In this document: piece after piece, positions 1-6,258 of the stretch
How the letters are laid out: each line of letters begins with the position of its first letter
How positions within the stretch are numbered: the first letter of the stretch is position 1
DNA from: Nitrososphaeraceae archaeon
GTDB lineage: Archaea > Thermoproteota > Nitrososphaeria > Nitrososphaerales > Nitrosopumilaceae
DNA: 8,910 nt
NCBI GenBank assembly: GCA_025922755.1
Contig: JAICHE010000034.1
Coordinates: 1 to 8,910 of the forward strand
Reading direction: 5' to 3'
Translations under genes and position numbers: made by a program
The notes under the pieces: generated by a model
Seen by the model: only the letters and a program-made list of their open reading frames with translations
Told to the model about the DNA's origin: nothing
Database searches by the model: none

Positions 1-1
1 C

Positions 2-556
2 GTGAATGCATCTCCAATTCTTATGCCCCCAAGCTGGATTGTTTTGACGTCCTTCTATCTACTTGATCCTACGCTGAACATTGTTTTACTTTCAATGGTT
101 GGTGCAACTGGGGCTACTATTGGGAGAATTGTTCTAAAAAAATTCAGCGGACTTTTCAGGCGATTTGTAGGAGAAGAACAAAAATCAAACCTTGACATAA
201 TTGGTGATTATCTCAACAAAAAAAAATTTGGATATGTGATTGCTTCATTTCTTTTTGGAGCAACTCCTCTTCCAAGCAATATGCTCTTTATCGCTTATGG
301 CCTTATGAGAGCAAAAAGCTTGGGTATTTACATAGGATTTTGGTTTGGAAGGGTTTTGTCTTATATTGTTATGATATATTTCGGTGATGCTGTTTTAAAA
401 CCATTTTTAGAAATATTTGAAGATCGATTAACTGGAATCTTACTTGTTGATGTGGTGGGAATTGGAGTGATAATATTTTTTGCTTCTATTAATTGGTCTC
501 TTTTAATTACTCAAAGAAAGATAAAATTTGTAAAACCCAAACTATGGAGGTTCTAA
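2..556 (+). CDS. VTT/DedA-like (SNARE-associated family) membrane protein, 5' end probably outside the window
   Basis: Integral membrane protein resembling the VTT (DedA/SNARE-associated Golgi) family, whose members act in membrane lipid or ion homeostasis; the exact role is unknown. Hydrophobic segments lie at about residues 11-46, 78-101, 106-128 and 143-168. The stretch ATPLPSNMLFIAYGLM (87-102) looks like the conserved small/Pro-rich re-entrant motif of the family, and the Gly/Ala-rich part followed by GR (34-42) resembles the first VTT half. The GTG at position 2 is only the first possible start in view. Family members usually have another hydrophobic segment before this point, so the frame probably continues upstream and the GTG may be an internal Val codon. 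The HD-domain gene starts one base after the stop, implying one transcript. Family assignment is moderate. Confidence 0.6.
   Translation: MNASPILMPPSWIVLTSFYLLDPTLNIVLLSMVGATGATIGRIVLKKFSGLFRRFVGEEQKSNLDIIGDYLNKKKFGYVIASFLFGATPLPSNMLFIAYGLMRAKSLGIYIGFWFGRVLSYIVMIYFGDAVLKPFLEIFEDRLTGILLVDVVGIGVIIFFASINWSLLITQRKIKFVKPKLWRF
546..550 (+). promoter_or_regulatory. Shine-Dalgarno GGAGG for the HD-domain gene
   Basis: GGAGG lies inside the last codons of the upstream membrane-protein gene, 7 bases before the TTG at 558. This spacing supports the unusual TTG start for the downstream gene and its translation from a shared mRNA. No in-frame ATG competes with it nearby. Confidence 0.7.
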
Positions 557-557
557 A

Positions 558-1178
558 TTGGATGTTCTTGATTCTTTGAAAAATGAAATAAAATTGAAAA
601 TTTCAAATGATTCAGCACATGACTTTGATCATATAATGAGAGTGTACAAAAATGCACAAAAAATTTGTAACAATGAAAAAGTCAATTCAAAACTAGTTCT
701 TTGTGCCGTACTTCTTCATGATATTATTTCATATCCAAAATCTGATAAACGCTCTAAACTATCATCGATTAAAAGTGCTGATGCTTCCAAGAAGATATTA
801 CAAAAATACAATTTTACAGAAGATGAAATTCAGATAATTTCTGAGGCCATAAGAGACCATAGTTTTTCCCAAAAAAAGACTCCAAAAACCATTGAAGGTA
901 AAATTCTTCAGGATGCTGATAGACTTGATGCAATAGGGGCAATAGGAATAGCAAGAGTATTTGCTGTTGCCGGTTCGGAGAATAGGTCATTTTATAGTCC
1001 TGAGGATCCTTTTTGCAAAAAAAGGAGTCCTGATGACCAAAAATGGACTTTGGATCATTTTTACAAAAAATTGCTATTATTAGAATCTTTGATGAATACA
1101 AAATCTGGCAAATCTGAAGCAAAACGAAGGACAATAGTTTTAAAAAATTTTTTGTCAGAGTTAAAAAAAGAATTGTAA
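558..1178 (+). CDS. HD-domain metal-dependent phosphohydrolase (YpgQ/YedJ-like)
   Basis: Cytosolic HD-superfamily protein of 206 residues. The metal-binding pattern is visible in order: HDFDH (21-25) with His25, HD at 54-55 in LLHDI, DH at 100-101, and QDADRLDAIG (118-127) with a late acidic ligand at Asp119 or Asp121. The layout and length match the YpgQ/YedJ subgroup, for which nucleotide pyrophosphohydrolase activity on (d)NTPs has been reported; the substrate here is not known. The TTG start is chosen because GGAGG sits 7 bases upstream and begins directly before DVLDSLKNEI. It follows the VTT-like gene by one base, so the two are likely cotranscribed, but no functional link is obvious. 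Residues 142-165 form a Lys/Pro/Asp-rich insert before the last helices, typical of this subgroup. Confidence 0.85.
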   Translation: MDVLDSLKNEIKLKISNDSAHDFDHIMRVYKNAQKICNNEKVNSKLVLCAVLLHDIISYPKSDKRSKLSSIKSADASKKILQKYNFTEDEIQIISEAIRDHSFSQKKTPKTIEGKILQDADRLDAIGAIGIARVFAVAGSENRSFYSPEDPFCKKRSPDDQKWTLDHFYKKLLLLESLMNTKSGKSEAKRRTIVLKNFLSELKKEL

Positions 1179-1190
1179 TGTTTTTAATTA
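1179..1190 (+). terminator. possible T-rich terminator after the HD-domain gene
   Basis: A run of five T (1181-1185) begins three bases after the stop codon and is followed by AATTA. Archaeal termination often needs only a T-rich tract in the non-template strand. The signal is weak in such an AT-rich region. Confidence 0.25.
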
Positions 1191-1219
1191 GCACTTGATT
1201 CGATGTTAGCACTAGCTAA
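1188..1219. repeat. clustered TTAGC direct and inverted repeats
   Basis: TTAGCAC occurs twice, at 1188-1194 and 1206-1212. The second copy is also the left arm of a short palindrome TTAGC-ACTA-GCTAA (1206-1219). The cluster lies in the 117-bp gap between the HD-domain gene and the next gene, upstream of its TATA-like box. It could be an operator or a small hairpin, but chance occurrence in AT-rich DNA is quite possible. Confidence 0.25.
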
Positions 1220-1255
1220 AAGATCAATCCTTCCTTAAATGTCATAATTAGTTCA

Positions 1256-1266
1256 CTAAATTTATG
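1256..1266 (+). promoter_or_regulatory. TATA-like box upstream of the multi-pass membrane protein gene
   Basis: CTAAATTTATG lies about 35 bases before the TTG at 1296. An archaeal TATA box fixes the transcription start about 25 bases downstream, so this would give a very short leader of roughly 5-10 bases. No Shine-Dalgarno sequence is seen before the TTG, which fits near-leaderless translation. Confidence 0.35.
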
Positions 1267-1295
1267 GGTCAATTTACCGGGAATGTCGATTAATC

Positions 1296-1907
1296 TTGAA
1301 AGATACCTATGAGACTATCATAGTTTTTGCAGTGATGACGGGTGTTTTGTTGCCTGCAAGATTACTCTTTGTTACTTTTGTTTCTGATAATTGGTTTGGA
1401 TCTTTTGGAATAATAACTGCGATTTCTATTGGAATCCTAATACTTGCAAAAAAGAAAAAACTTGGATTATTTGGAAGAATGTTCGAAAGACAAGTTGAAA
1501 AATTACTAAGAGGCAAAAGAAAAATTCTAGTTTACGCTCAATCTATATTTGTACTAATTCTATTGGGAACAATGATTTTTGCAATTAACCAAGGAAATTC
1601 CACATTCGCAGAAATAAAAGATCAATTTCTGTTGAATCAAGAAATTGACAATCCTGAAAAAATAATGGCACAAACAAGGGAATGGGATACAGATGACTGG
1701 CTTTATGGTTTGGCTGTGGGTCCTTTAGCAATTGTAACTGCCTTTCCTCAAATGAGTGCAGTAATTGCATCATTTGATGCTGCCATGGATGGATGGTTAC
1801 TGCACTTTTACACGGTAGGTTTTGTAGAATATACAGAATTTTTAGGAATTTTGATTACGTATAGGTTTGTGGTAAAAACGAAATCAAAGGCAGCAATTGT
1901 TCAATAG
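1296..1907 (+). CDS. multi-pass membrane protein of unknown function
   Basis: I do not recognise this family. The 203-residue protein has about five hydrophobic segments (roughly residues 7-28, 33-51, 76-98, 137-163 and 167-190). A basic stretch with KKKK (52-55) and further Lys/Arg residues at 61-76 follows the second, and would be cytoplasmic by the positive-inside rule. Residues 100-135 form a polar, acidic loop (QGNSTFAEIKDQ, REWDTDDW) between segments 3 and 4, probably on the outer face. The TTG start has no clear ribosome binding site and a TAA in frame lies at 1257-1259; the next Met (residue 14) would cut the first membrane segment. The gene stands alone between the HD-domain gene and the convergent end of the hem operon, one base from the next stop codon. 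Confidence 0.6.
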   Translation: MKDTYETIIVFAVMTGVLLPARLLFVTFVSDNWFGSFGIITAISIGILILAKKKKLGLFGRMFERQVEKLLRGKRKILVYAQSIFVLILLGTMIFAINQGNSTFAEIKDQFLLNQEIDNPEKIMAQTREWDTDDWLYGLAVGPLAIVTAFPQMSAVIASFDAAMDGWLLHFYTVGFVEYTEFLGILITYRFVVKTKSKAAIVQ

Positions 1908-1908
1908 T

Positions 1909-2220
1909 TTAGCCGTAATCGACATACCTATCATATCGTTTCTCCACTTCTGGGTTTAATCCTTTGATAATTTTTTGATATTCTTCTTTTTTTCTATATT
2001 CGACATATTTTCTCATTTCTTCAAAATTCTTATCTTGTGGAAATGCCTCAAAAACAGGCCCTATCATTTTAAGATAATCTAAGACTTTTTCTCTGTATTC
2101 TTCTCTTGTGGGTTTTTTGATTTTATTTAATCTGAACCACACAACTGCCCAACTAGAGCCCACAATGTGTGGGAGTAAATCAAAGGCTCGCTCTATTTCA
2201 AATCTCTCATCGTTTCTCAT
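1909..2220 (-). CDS. unknown 103-residue protein, last gene of the hem operon, coupled to hemB
   Basis: Not recognised. A small, soluble, probably helical protein of 103 residues. It has a hydrophobic and aromatic patch at 13-30 (LLPHIVGSSWAVVWFR), then a highly charged region with many Lys and Glu and eight Tyr (42, 49, 72, 75, 81, 96, 99, 102). No Cys is present and the only His is His18, so a metal site is unlikely. Its ATG overlaps the hemB stop as ATGA (2217-2220) and no good Shine-Dalgarno sequence precedes it, so translation is likely coupled to hemB. Position as the distal gene of a sirC-hemA-hemB operon suggests a tetrapyrrole-related role, but this is inference from context only. 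Confidence 0.75.
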   Translation of the reverse strand: MRNDERFEIERAFDLLPHIVGSSWAVVWFRLNKIKKPTREEYREKVLDYLKMIGPVFEAFPQDKNFEEMRKYVEYRKKEEYQKIIKGLNPEVEKRYDRYVDYG

Positions 2221-3197
2221 GATTCTTGAAGAAACTTGGCTGCAGATTTTGCAAAATATGTTACTATCATGTCTGCACCTGCTCTCTTAATTGAATAAAG
2301 GATCTCTGAGGTGATATCATTTTCATTAATCCATCCTTGTTTTGCAGCCCCTTTTACCAGTGCATATTCTCCTGATACACTATATGCTGCAACTGGAACA
2401 TTAAACCTTCTTCTAGTTTCAGAAATCAGATCTAAATAAGATAAAGCTGGTTTTATCATAACAATGTCGACTCCTTCATTGATGTCAGTTTCAACCTCCA
2501 TCATTGCTTCTCTGGCATTTGTAAATGGTACCTGGTAGGTCTTTCTGTCTCCAAATTTTGGGGCACATTCTGCCGCATCTCTGAATGGTGAATAAAATGA
2601 AGAACGATGTTTTGCAGAATGAGACATTATTGATACATCTGTGTATCCTTTCTCGTCAAGAGCATTTCTTATAGCTGTCACTTGACCATCCATCATAGCA
2701 GATGGCGAAACAGTATCTACTCCAGCTTTTGCTTGGCTTACTGCAATCTTTGAAAGTGTTTCAATGCTGGAATCATTGTCAATTTTGTCTCCATGAATAA
2801 TTCCGCAATGGCCAGTAGACGTGTACTGACAAAGACAAACATCTGCCATAATGACCATTTTATCTCCAAAATTCTTTCTTATTTGAGAAATGGCTTTTTG
2901 AACAATCCCATTCTCATCAAATGCAGAACTTCCTGCGTCATCTTTCTTTGTTGGAATCCCAAAAAGCATTATTGCTGGAATGTTCAAATCAGAAATGGTC
3001 CCTACTTCGTCATTAAGATCATCTAAAGGCAGTCTTTCGATTTCAGACATTGATTCTACTTTGAGCCTTGATTTTAGATCTTCTTGAACAAAAACTGGAC
3101 AAATTAAATCTCGTGTACTCAAATTAGTTTCCTGTACAAGCTCCCTCATTTTGGGGGTGGTTCTTAATCTACGTAGACGTCTTGTAGGAAATGACAT
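2217..3197 (-). CDS. hemB: porphobilinogen synthase (delta-aminolevulinic acid dehydratase)
   Basis: Condenses two 5-aminolevulinate molecules to porphobilinogen in the cytosol, an early common step for heme, siroheme and B12. Length 326 matches the family. The two Schiff-base lysines are seen as Lys196 (in SHSAKHRSSFYSPFR) and Lys249 (in VMIKPALSYLD). ADVCLCQYTSTGHCG (118-132) supplies Cys121, Cys123 and Cys131, the zinc-type metal site, rather than the Asp-rich Mg-type. Two changes from the usual motifs are visible: SHSAKH where SYSAKY is common, and SPSAMMDG where APSDMMDG is common (Ala167 for Asp). The ATG start is clear and gives the expected N-terminus with RRLRRLR. It follows hemA after 35 bases, with a possible internal promoter there, and overlaps the next small gene by 4 bases. 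Confidence 0.95.
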   Translation of the reverse strand: MSFPTRRLRRLRTTPKMRELVQETNLSTRDLICPVFVQEDLKSRLKVESMSEIERLPLDDLNDEVGTISDLNIPAIMLFGIPTKKDDAGSSAFDENGIVQKAISQIRKNFGDKMVIMADVCLCQYTSTGHCGIIHGDKIDNDSSIETLSKIAVSQAKAGVDTVSPSAMMDGQVTAIRNALDEKGYTDVSIMSHSAKHRSSFYSPFRDAAECAPKFGDRKTYQVPFTNAREAMMEVETDINEGVDIVMIKPALSYLDLISETRRRFNVPVAAYSVSGEYALVKGAAKQGWINENDITSEILYSIKRAGADMIVTYFAKSAAKFLQES

Positions 3198-3215
3198 GTC
3201 AAAATTCGTTATGAG

Positions 3216-3226
3216 TAAAATATAAT
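3216..3226 (-). promoter_or_regulatory. possible internal TATA box for hemB
   Basis: On the minus strand ATTATATTTTA is centred about 24 bases before the hemB ATG, in the 35-bp hemA-hemB gap. This is about where an archaeal TATA box would drive a leaderless hemB transcript. No Shine-Dalgarno sequence precedes hemB, in contrast to hemA. AT richness makes a chance match possible. Confidence 0.4.
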
Positions 3227-3232
3227 CCTAGT

Positions 3233-4492
3233 CTATTCTTGCTCGTTTTTGTAGTCAAATAACTTACTTGCAATTTCCAATAAATCCGGCTGTCCTTGTT
3301 CTGTTGCTTTTCGTATATTGTTCATAGGCGTAGATACTATACTTTCTACAACTGCTTTTGTTAGTTCTTCTATTATCTTGATCTTCTTTTCATCTTTCTC
3401 ATCAAGCATGGATAGAGCTTTTTTCAATTCTTTCTGTCGCAATGAATCTATGTTCTTGAATACGTCTTTTACCAATGGTTCTGCGTCTAATCTTTTCATT
3501 GAGGCCTCTAGTACAGATACTTCTTCATTAATTATATTTTCAACTGTTTTCACCTTGTTTAATCTGGCTTTCATGTTTTTTTCAACCATTTCTGCTATTT
3601 GGTCTAGATTCATCAGTTTTACACCTCCAATTGTAGCTACTCTTTCATCCACAGTTCTTGGATTTGATAAATCTAAAATCATCATTCCATTTTTTCGTTT
3701 TTTAACGGCATCAGTTATTCTATCAAAGGTTACTAGAAAATAGGGGGCAGTGGTTGCAACAAACAATACATCATAATTCCCAAATCCAGATAATACCTCC
3801 TCAAATTTAATGGGAGTTCCTCCCATTGTTTCACAAAATGCCTGAGATCTTTCTATAGTTCTACTTGTAACTGCAAAATCATATCCTCTCCTCTGAAGAG
3901 ATTTTGCAACTAAGGTGGATACTTCTCCTGTACCAATCAATAGAATTTTTTTAAATTTTAACTCATCAATATTTTCTTCAGCTAATTTCACTGCCATTGA
4001 CCCAACTGATATTCCTCCTTGACTAATTCCACTGGAATTTCTTATTCTTGTACCAATACGAATGGCCTTGTCAAACAAGGTGTTAAGATGCTGACCTGAT
4101 GCTTTAGTATTTCGTGCAGATGTGATCGAATTTTTTATTTGTCCTAGTATCTGCTCTTCTCCAACAACCATGGAATCTAACCCTGATGTTAGCTTTAACA
4201 AGTGATGGAATGCTTTTTCATTCTCTTCAATTTCCAAATTTTCATCAAATATTTCTTCGTCTAATCCTGCAAGAGATGCCCATGTTTTTTTGATTTTTTC
4301 TTGATCATAATTTTTTGTTTTACCAAACAGCTCTATTCTATTACATGTTTGAATTATTACACACTCATCAAGTCCTGAATGCTCTTTGAATTGAGGATAA
4401 GCACTTTCTACATCTCTTATGGTAAATTTTTCTAAAATATGAATTGGAGAGTTTCGAAAAGTTACACGTGCATTAATTATATTCTGATTCAT
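3233..4492 (-). CDS. hemA: glutamyl-tRNA reductase
   Basis: NADPH-dependent reduction of glutamyl-tRNA(Glu) to glutamate-1-semialdehyde, the committed step of the C5 route to 5-aminolevulinate. From the ATG at 4492 the protein has 419 residues, normal for the family. The catalytic Cys lies in QTCNRIELF (residue 50 in this numbering). LTSGLDSMVVGEEQILGQIK (101-120) is the classic substrate-domain signature. The NADPH Rossmann fold begins at ILLIGTGEVS (183-192), and the C-terminal region is a long helical dimerisation domain. A TTG six bases upstream (4498) would add two residues, but the ATG is preferred: it forms an ATGA overlap with the upstream sirC-like stop (4489-4492) and has GAGGG 7 bases before it. 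Second gene of the operon. No N-terminal Lys-rich regulatory extension is seen. Confidence 0.95.
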   Translation of the reverse strand: MNQNIINARVTFRNSPIHILEKFTIRDVESAYPQFKEHSGLDECVIIQTCNRIELFGKTKNYDQEKIKKTWASLAGLDEEIFDENLEIEENEKAFHHLLKLTSGLDSMVVGEEQILGQIKNSITSARNTKASGQHLNTLFDKAIRIGTRIRNSSGISQGGISVGSMAVKLAEENIDELKFKKILLIGTGEVSTLVAKSLQRRGYDFAVTSRTIERSQAFCETMGGTPIKFEEVLSGFGNYDVLFVATTAPYFLVTFDRITDAVKKRKNGMMILDLSNPRTVDERVATIGGVKLMNLDQIAEMVEKNMKARLNKVKTVENIINEEVSVLEASMKRLDAEPLVKDVFKNIDSLRQKELKKALSMLDEKDEKKIKIIEELTKAVVESIVSTPMNNIRKATEQGQPDLLEIASKLFDYKNEQE

Positions 4493-5142
4493 TCCCAATC
4501 CCTCAATATCGTAAAGATACGATTTTCAATCTTTTTGGTTTGCCTGTCTTTTATTAACTGTTTAATCTTCTTATCATTAATGATAGTGTTCAGGAAGGAT
4601 TTTCGCTGTGATTGGGAGGTGATTTTGTCCTTTGCTAAATCTCGTGCGATCTGCTGAATTTTGATTTGGGCTAGATCTTCTTTTGTGATTATTTTTTTGA
4701 CTGCGTTCCCAACATTTTCTTTAATTTTTTTTGACATAATTGGACTTTTCCCACCAGTGAAAATAGCTATTTGAACTATTTTTTCAAAATCTATGATTGC
4801 CGGATTTGAAAAATCACTGGATTCGGGATTGTCTGAGCTGTATGCTATTATCTTACTTTTTTTTGCTTTGTTGATTATTTTTTGATTAAGTTTTCTATTA
4901 TTGGTAGTAGTAATTACCATATGTGGTTTCTCTGAGGAAATAAAACTTGCATTTTCTAATTTTTGTTTTTTTAAATAAATTAATTTTCTTTTAGCAAGAC
5001 TCTCAATTGATTTGTTTACTTTGTCACTAATTACGGTTATTTCGCAATTTTGATTGAGAAGGGCTTTGGTTCTTTTTAGTGCCTCTTTACCTGCTCCTAC
5101 TACGACCACTTTTTTATTTTGTAAATTTAGATTAATTATCAC
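4489..5142 (-). CDS. sirC: precorrin-2 dehydrogenase (possibly with sirohydrochlorin ferrochelatase activity), SirC/Met8/CysG-N type
   Basis: NAD-dependent oxidation of precorrin-2 to sirohydrochlorin, the branch toward siroheme, B12 and the alternative heme route. The 217-residue protein has an N-terminal Rossmann fold with VVVVGAGKEALKRT (12-25). The conserved core follows: SSDNPESSDFSNPAIIDF (102-119), then IAIFTGGKSPIMSKKI (125-140), equivalent to the ISTGGKSP motif of the family. Asp104 lies where the catalytic Asp of CysG is found. The remaining 75 residues are basic and helical, as in stand-alone SirC. Whether it also inserts iron, as Met8p and CysG do, cannot be read from the sequence. 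The start is GTG; an upstream in-frame ATG (5158-5160) is blocked by TGA. A TATA box about 26 bases upstream and no ribosome binding site suggest a leaderless mRNA. First gene of the hem operon. Confidence 0.9.
   Translation of the reverse strand: MIINLNLQNKKVVVVGAGKEALKRTKALLNQNCEITVISDKVNKSIESLAKRKLIYLKKQKLENASFISSEKPHMVITTTNNRKLNQKIINKAKKSKIIAYSSDNPESSDFSNPAIIDFEKIVQIAIFTGGKSPIMSKKIKENVGNAVKKIITKEDLAQIKIQQIARDLAKDKITSQSQRKSFLNTIINDKKIKQLIKDRQTKKIENRIFTILRDWE
4500..4504 (-). promoter_or_regulatory. Shine-Dalgarno GAGGG for hemA
   Basis: GAGGG inside the 3' end of the sirC-like gene lies 7 bases before the ATG at 4492. It is only one base from the alternative TTG at 4498, so it decides in favour of the ATG as the hemA start. 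Confidence 0.65.
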
Positions 5143-5163
5143 CGATCAAAGGCACGGCATTTT

Positions 5164-5173
5164 CTATTTATAC
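5164..5173 (-). promoter_or_regulatory. TATA box of the sirC-hemA-hemB operon
   Basis: Minus-strand GTATAAATAG is a strong archaeal TATA box centred about 26 bases before the GTG at 5142. This predicts transcription starting at or next to the start codon (leaderless). It lies within a few bases of the TATA-like sequence serving the divergent gene. Confidence 0.65.
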
Positions 5174-5174
5174 A

Positions 5175-5182
5175 TTTTAAAA
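5175..5182 (+). promoter_or_regulatory. TATA-like box of the divergent siroheme decarboxylase gene
   Basis: TTTTAAAA is centred about 30 bases before the TTG at 5209, predicting a start near 5204 and a leader of only a few bases. An overlapping alternative, TTTATACA (5167-5174), would start near 5196. Both abut the sirC TATA box, so the two divergent promoters probably interfere. Confidence 0.4.
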
Positions 5183-5208
5183 CTCTTGCAACCTAGCTAC
5201 ATTTTTAA

Positions 5209-6258
5209 TTGAAAACAAACCTGCACATACCAATGGTGTCTATGGATAATTTAGATAAAGAACTTCTAAATGAAATTCAGTGGACCTTCCCACTAGTAAC
5301 AAGACCATTTGATGCTATTGCTAAAAAATTTGACATTACTCCAGAAATCGTAAAACAACGTCTCAAACAATTAAAAGAAATTGGTGTTCTAAGACAACTG
5401 AGTGCAATTTTTGACACCAGAAAACTTGGGTATACCAGTTCATTGGTTGCAATGGAGATTGAACCTGATAAATTAGAATATGTTGCAAATCAAATTAATC
5501 GTCATCCAGGAGTTAGTCATAATTATGAACGTGATCATCAGTTTAATTTGTGGTTTACCTTGGCCGTCCCTCCAGGTTCTGATTTGAAAACTGAACTTGA
5601 AAAATTCAATGTCTTAAAAGGAATTAAAAAAGTAAGAATGCTTCCAACCCTTCAACTTTTCAAGATTGGAGTTAAACTTGACATGGTTGATGAAAAAAAA
5701 CATGACGTCGCACCCACTGAAGAAAAAAAACAAGTAAAAAATACAAAATTTGAACCAACAGAAGAAGACAAAAATTTTATCCGTGAATTACAAAAAGATA
5801 TGGACATCATTGATGAACCATTTGTAAAAGCTGCAAAAAATCTTGGAATTACTGAAAATGAATTATTTGAAAAAATGAAACATTATGAAGAATATGGAAT
5901 AATGAGAAGATTTGCTGCAATCTTACGGCATAGGCAAGTTGGATTTACTGCAAATGGGATGATAGTTTGGAAAGTTCCAGATGATAGAATTTCTGAGGTA
6001 GGTGCAATATTGGGATCTTTTCCACAGATTAGTCATTGCTATGAACGCCCAACCTACCCTGATTGGCCCTACAATGTGTTTTCTATGATTCACTGCAAAA
6101 CTCATGATGAAGCAAATGAAATGGCAAAAACAATTCAGGGTCAAATACATGTTGATGACTATCGTATTCTTTTTAGCTCACGTGAATTCAAAAAAACACG
6201 AGTTGAATATTTTGTAGAAAACTCGTTTAATTTTGAAGAAACTATTACAGTGTCTTAA
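5209..6258 (+). CDS. ahbAB: fused siroheme decarboxylase (AhbA/AhbB, NirDL-like; Lrp/AsnC fold)
   Basis: Likely removes the two acetate carboxyls (C12, C18) of siroheme to give 12,18-didecarboxysiroheme, the first step of the alternative heme route. Two tandem Lrp/AsnC-like units are visible: residues about 12-155 and 184-336, joined by a charged Lys/Glu linker (160-183). Unit 1 has LLNEIQWTFPLVTRPFDAIA (19-38), SHNYERDHQFNLWFTL (103-118) and MLPTLQLFKIGV (144-155). Unit 2 has SHCYERPTYPDWPYNVFSMI (275-294). These Tyr-Glu-Arg, Asn-Leu-Trp-Phe and Pro-Asp-Trp-Pro-Tyr motifs mark siroheme decarboxylases and not ordinary Lrp regulators. Automated tools would probably call it an AsnC regulator. 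The start may be TTG 5209 or ATG 5233/5242; Met12 begins the family-like MDNLDKELL, so the true protein may be 8-11 residues shorter. Divergent from sirC-hemA-hemB, which supports the role. Confidence 0.85.
   Translation: MKTNLHIPMVSMDNLDKELLNEIQWTFPLVTRPFDAIAKKFDITPEIVKQRLKQLKEIGVLRQLSAIFDTRKLGYTSSLVAMEIEPDKLEYVANQINRHPGVSHNYERDHQFNLWFTLAVPPGSDLKTELEKFNVLKGIKKVRMLPTLQLFKIGVKLDMVDEKKHDVAPTEEKKQVKNTKFEPTEEDKNFIRELQKDMDIIDEPFVKAAKNLGITENELFEKMKHYEEYGIMRRFAAILRHRQVGFTANGMIVWKVPDDRISEVGAILGSFPQISHCYERPTYPDWPYNVFSMIHCKTHDEANEMAKTIQGQIHVDDYRILFSSREFKKTRVEYFVENSFNFEETITVS

Noticed and set aside
814..1212. Minus-strand open frame of 132 codons over the HD-domain gene
   Set aside because: It overlaps a gene with clear HD motifs and a good ribosome binding site, and its own translation shows no family features.
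1179..1295. tRNA or small RNA gene in the gap
   Set aside because: No cloverleaf could be formed; the GATTCGATG stretch resembles a T-loop only superficially and lacks matching stems.
3318..3743. Plus-strand open frame of 141 codons inside hemA
   Set aside because: It is antisense to the well-supported hemA coding sequence, and its Ser/Phe-rich translation is typical of a shadow frame.
5143..5160. Upstream ATG (5160-5158) as the sirC-like start
   Set aside because: In frame with the GTG, but a TGA codon follows after four codons.
5209..6258. AsnC/Lrp-type transcription regulator
   Set aside because: The fold is similar, but both halves show the siroheme decarboxylase motifs, and the gene is next to sirC-hemA-hemB.
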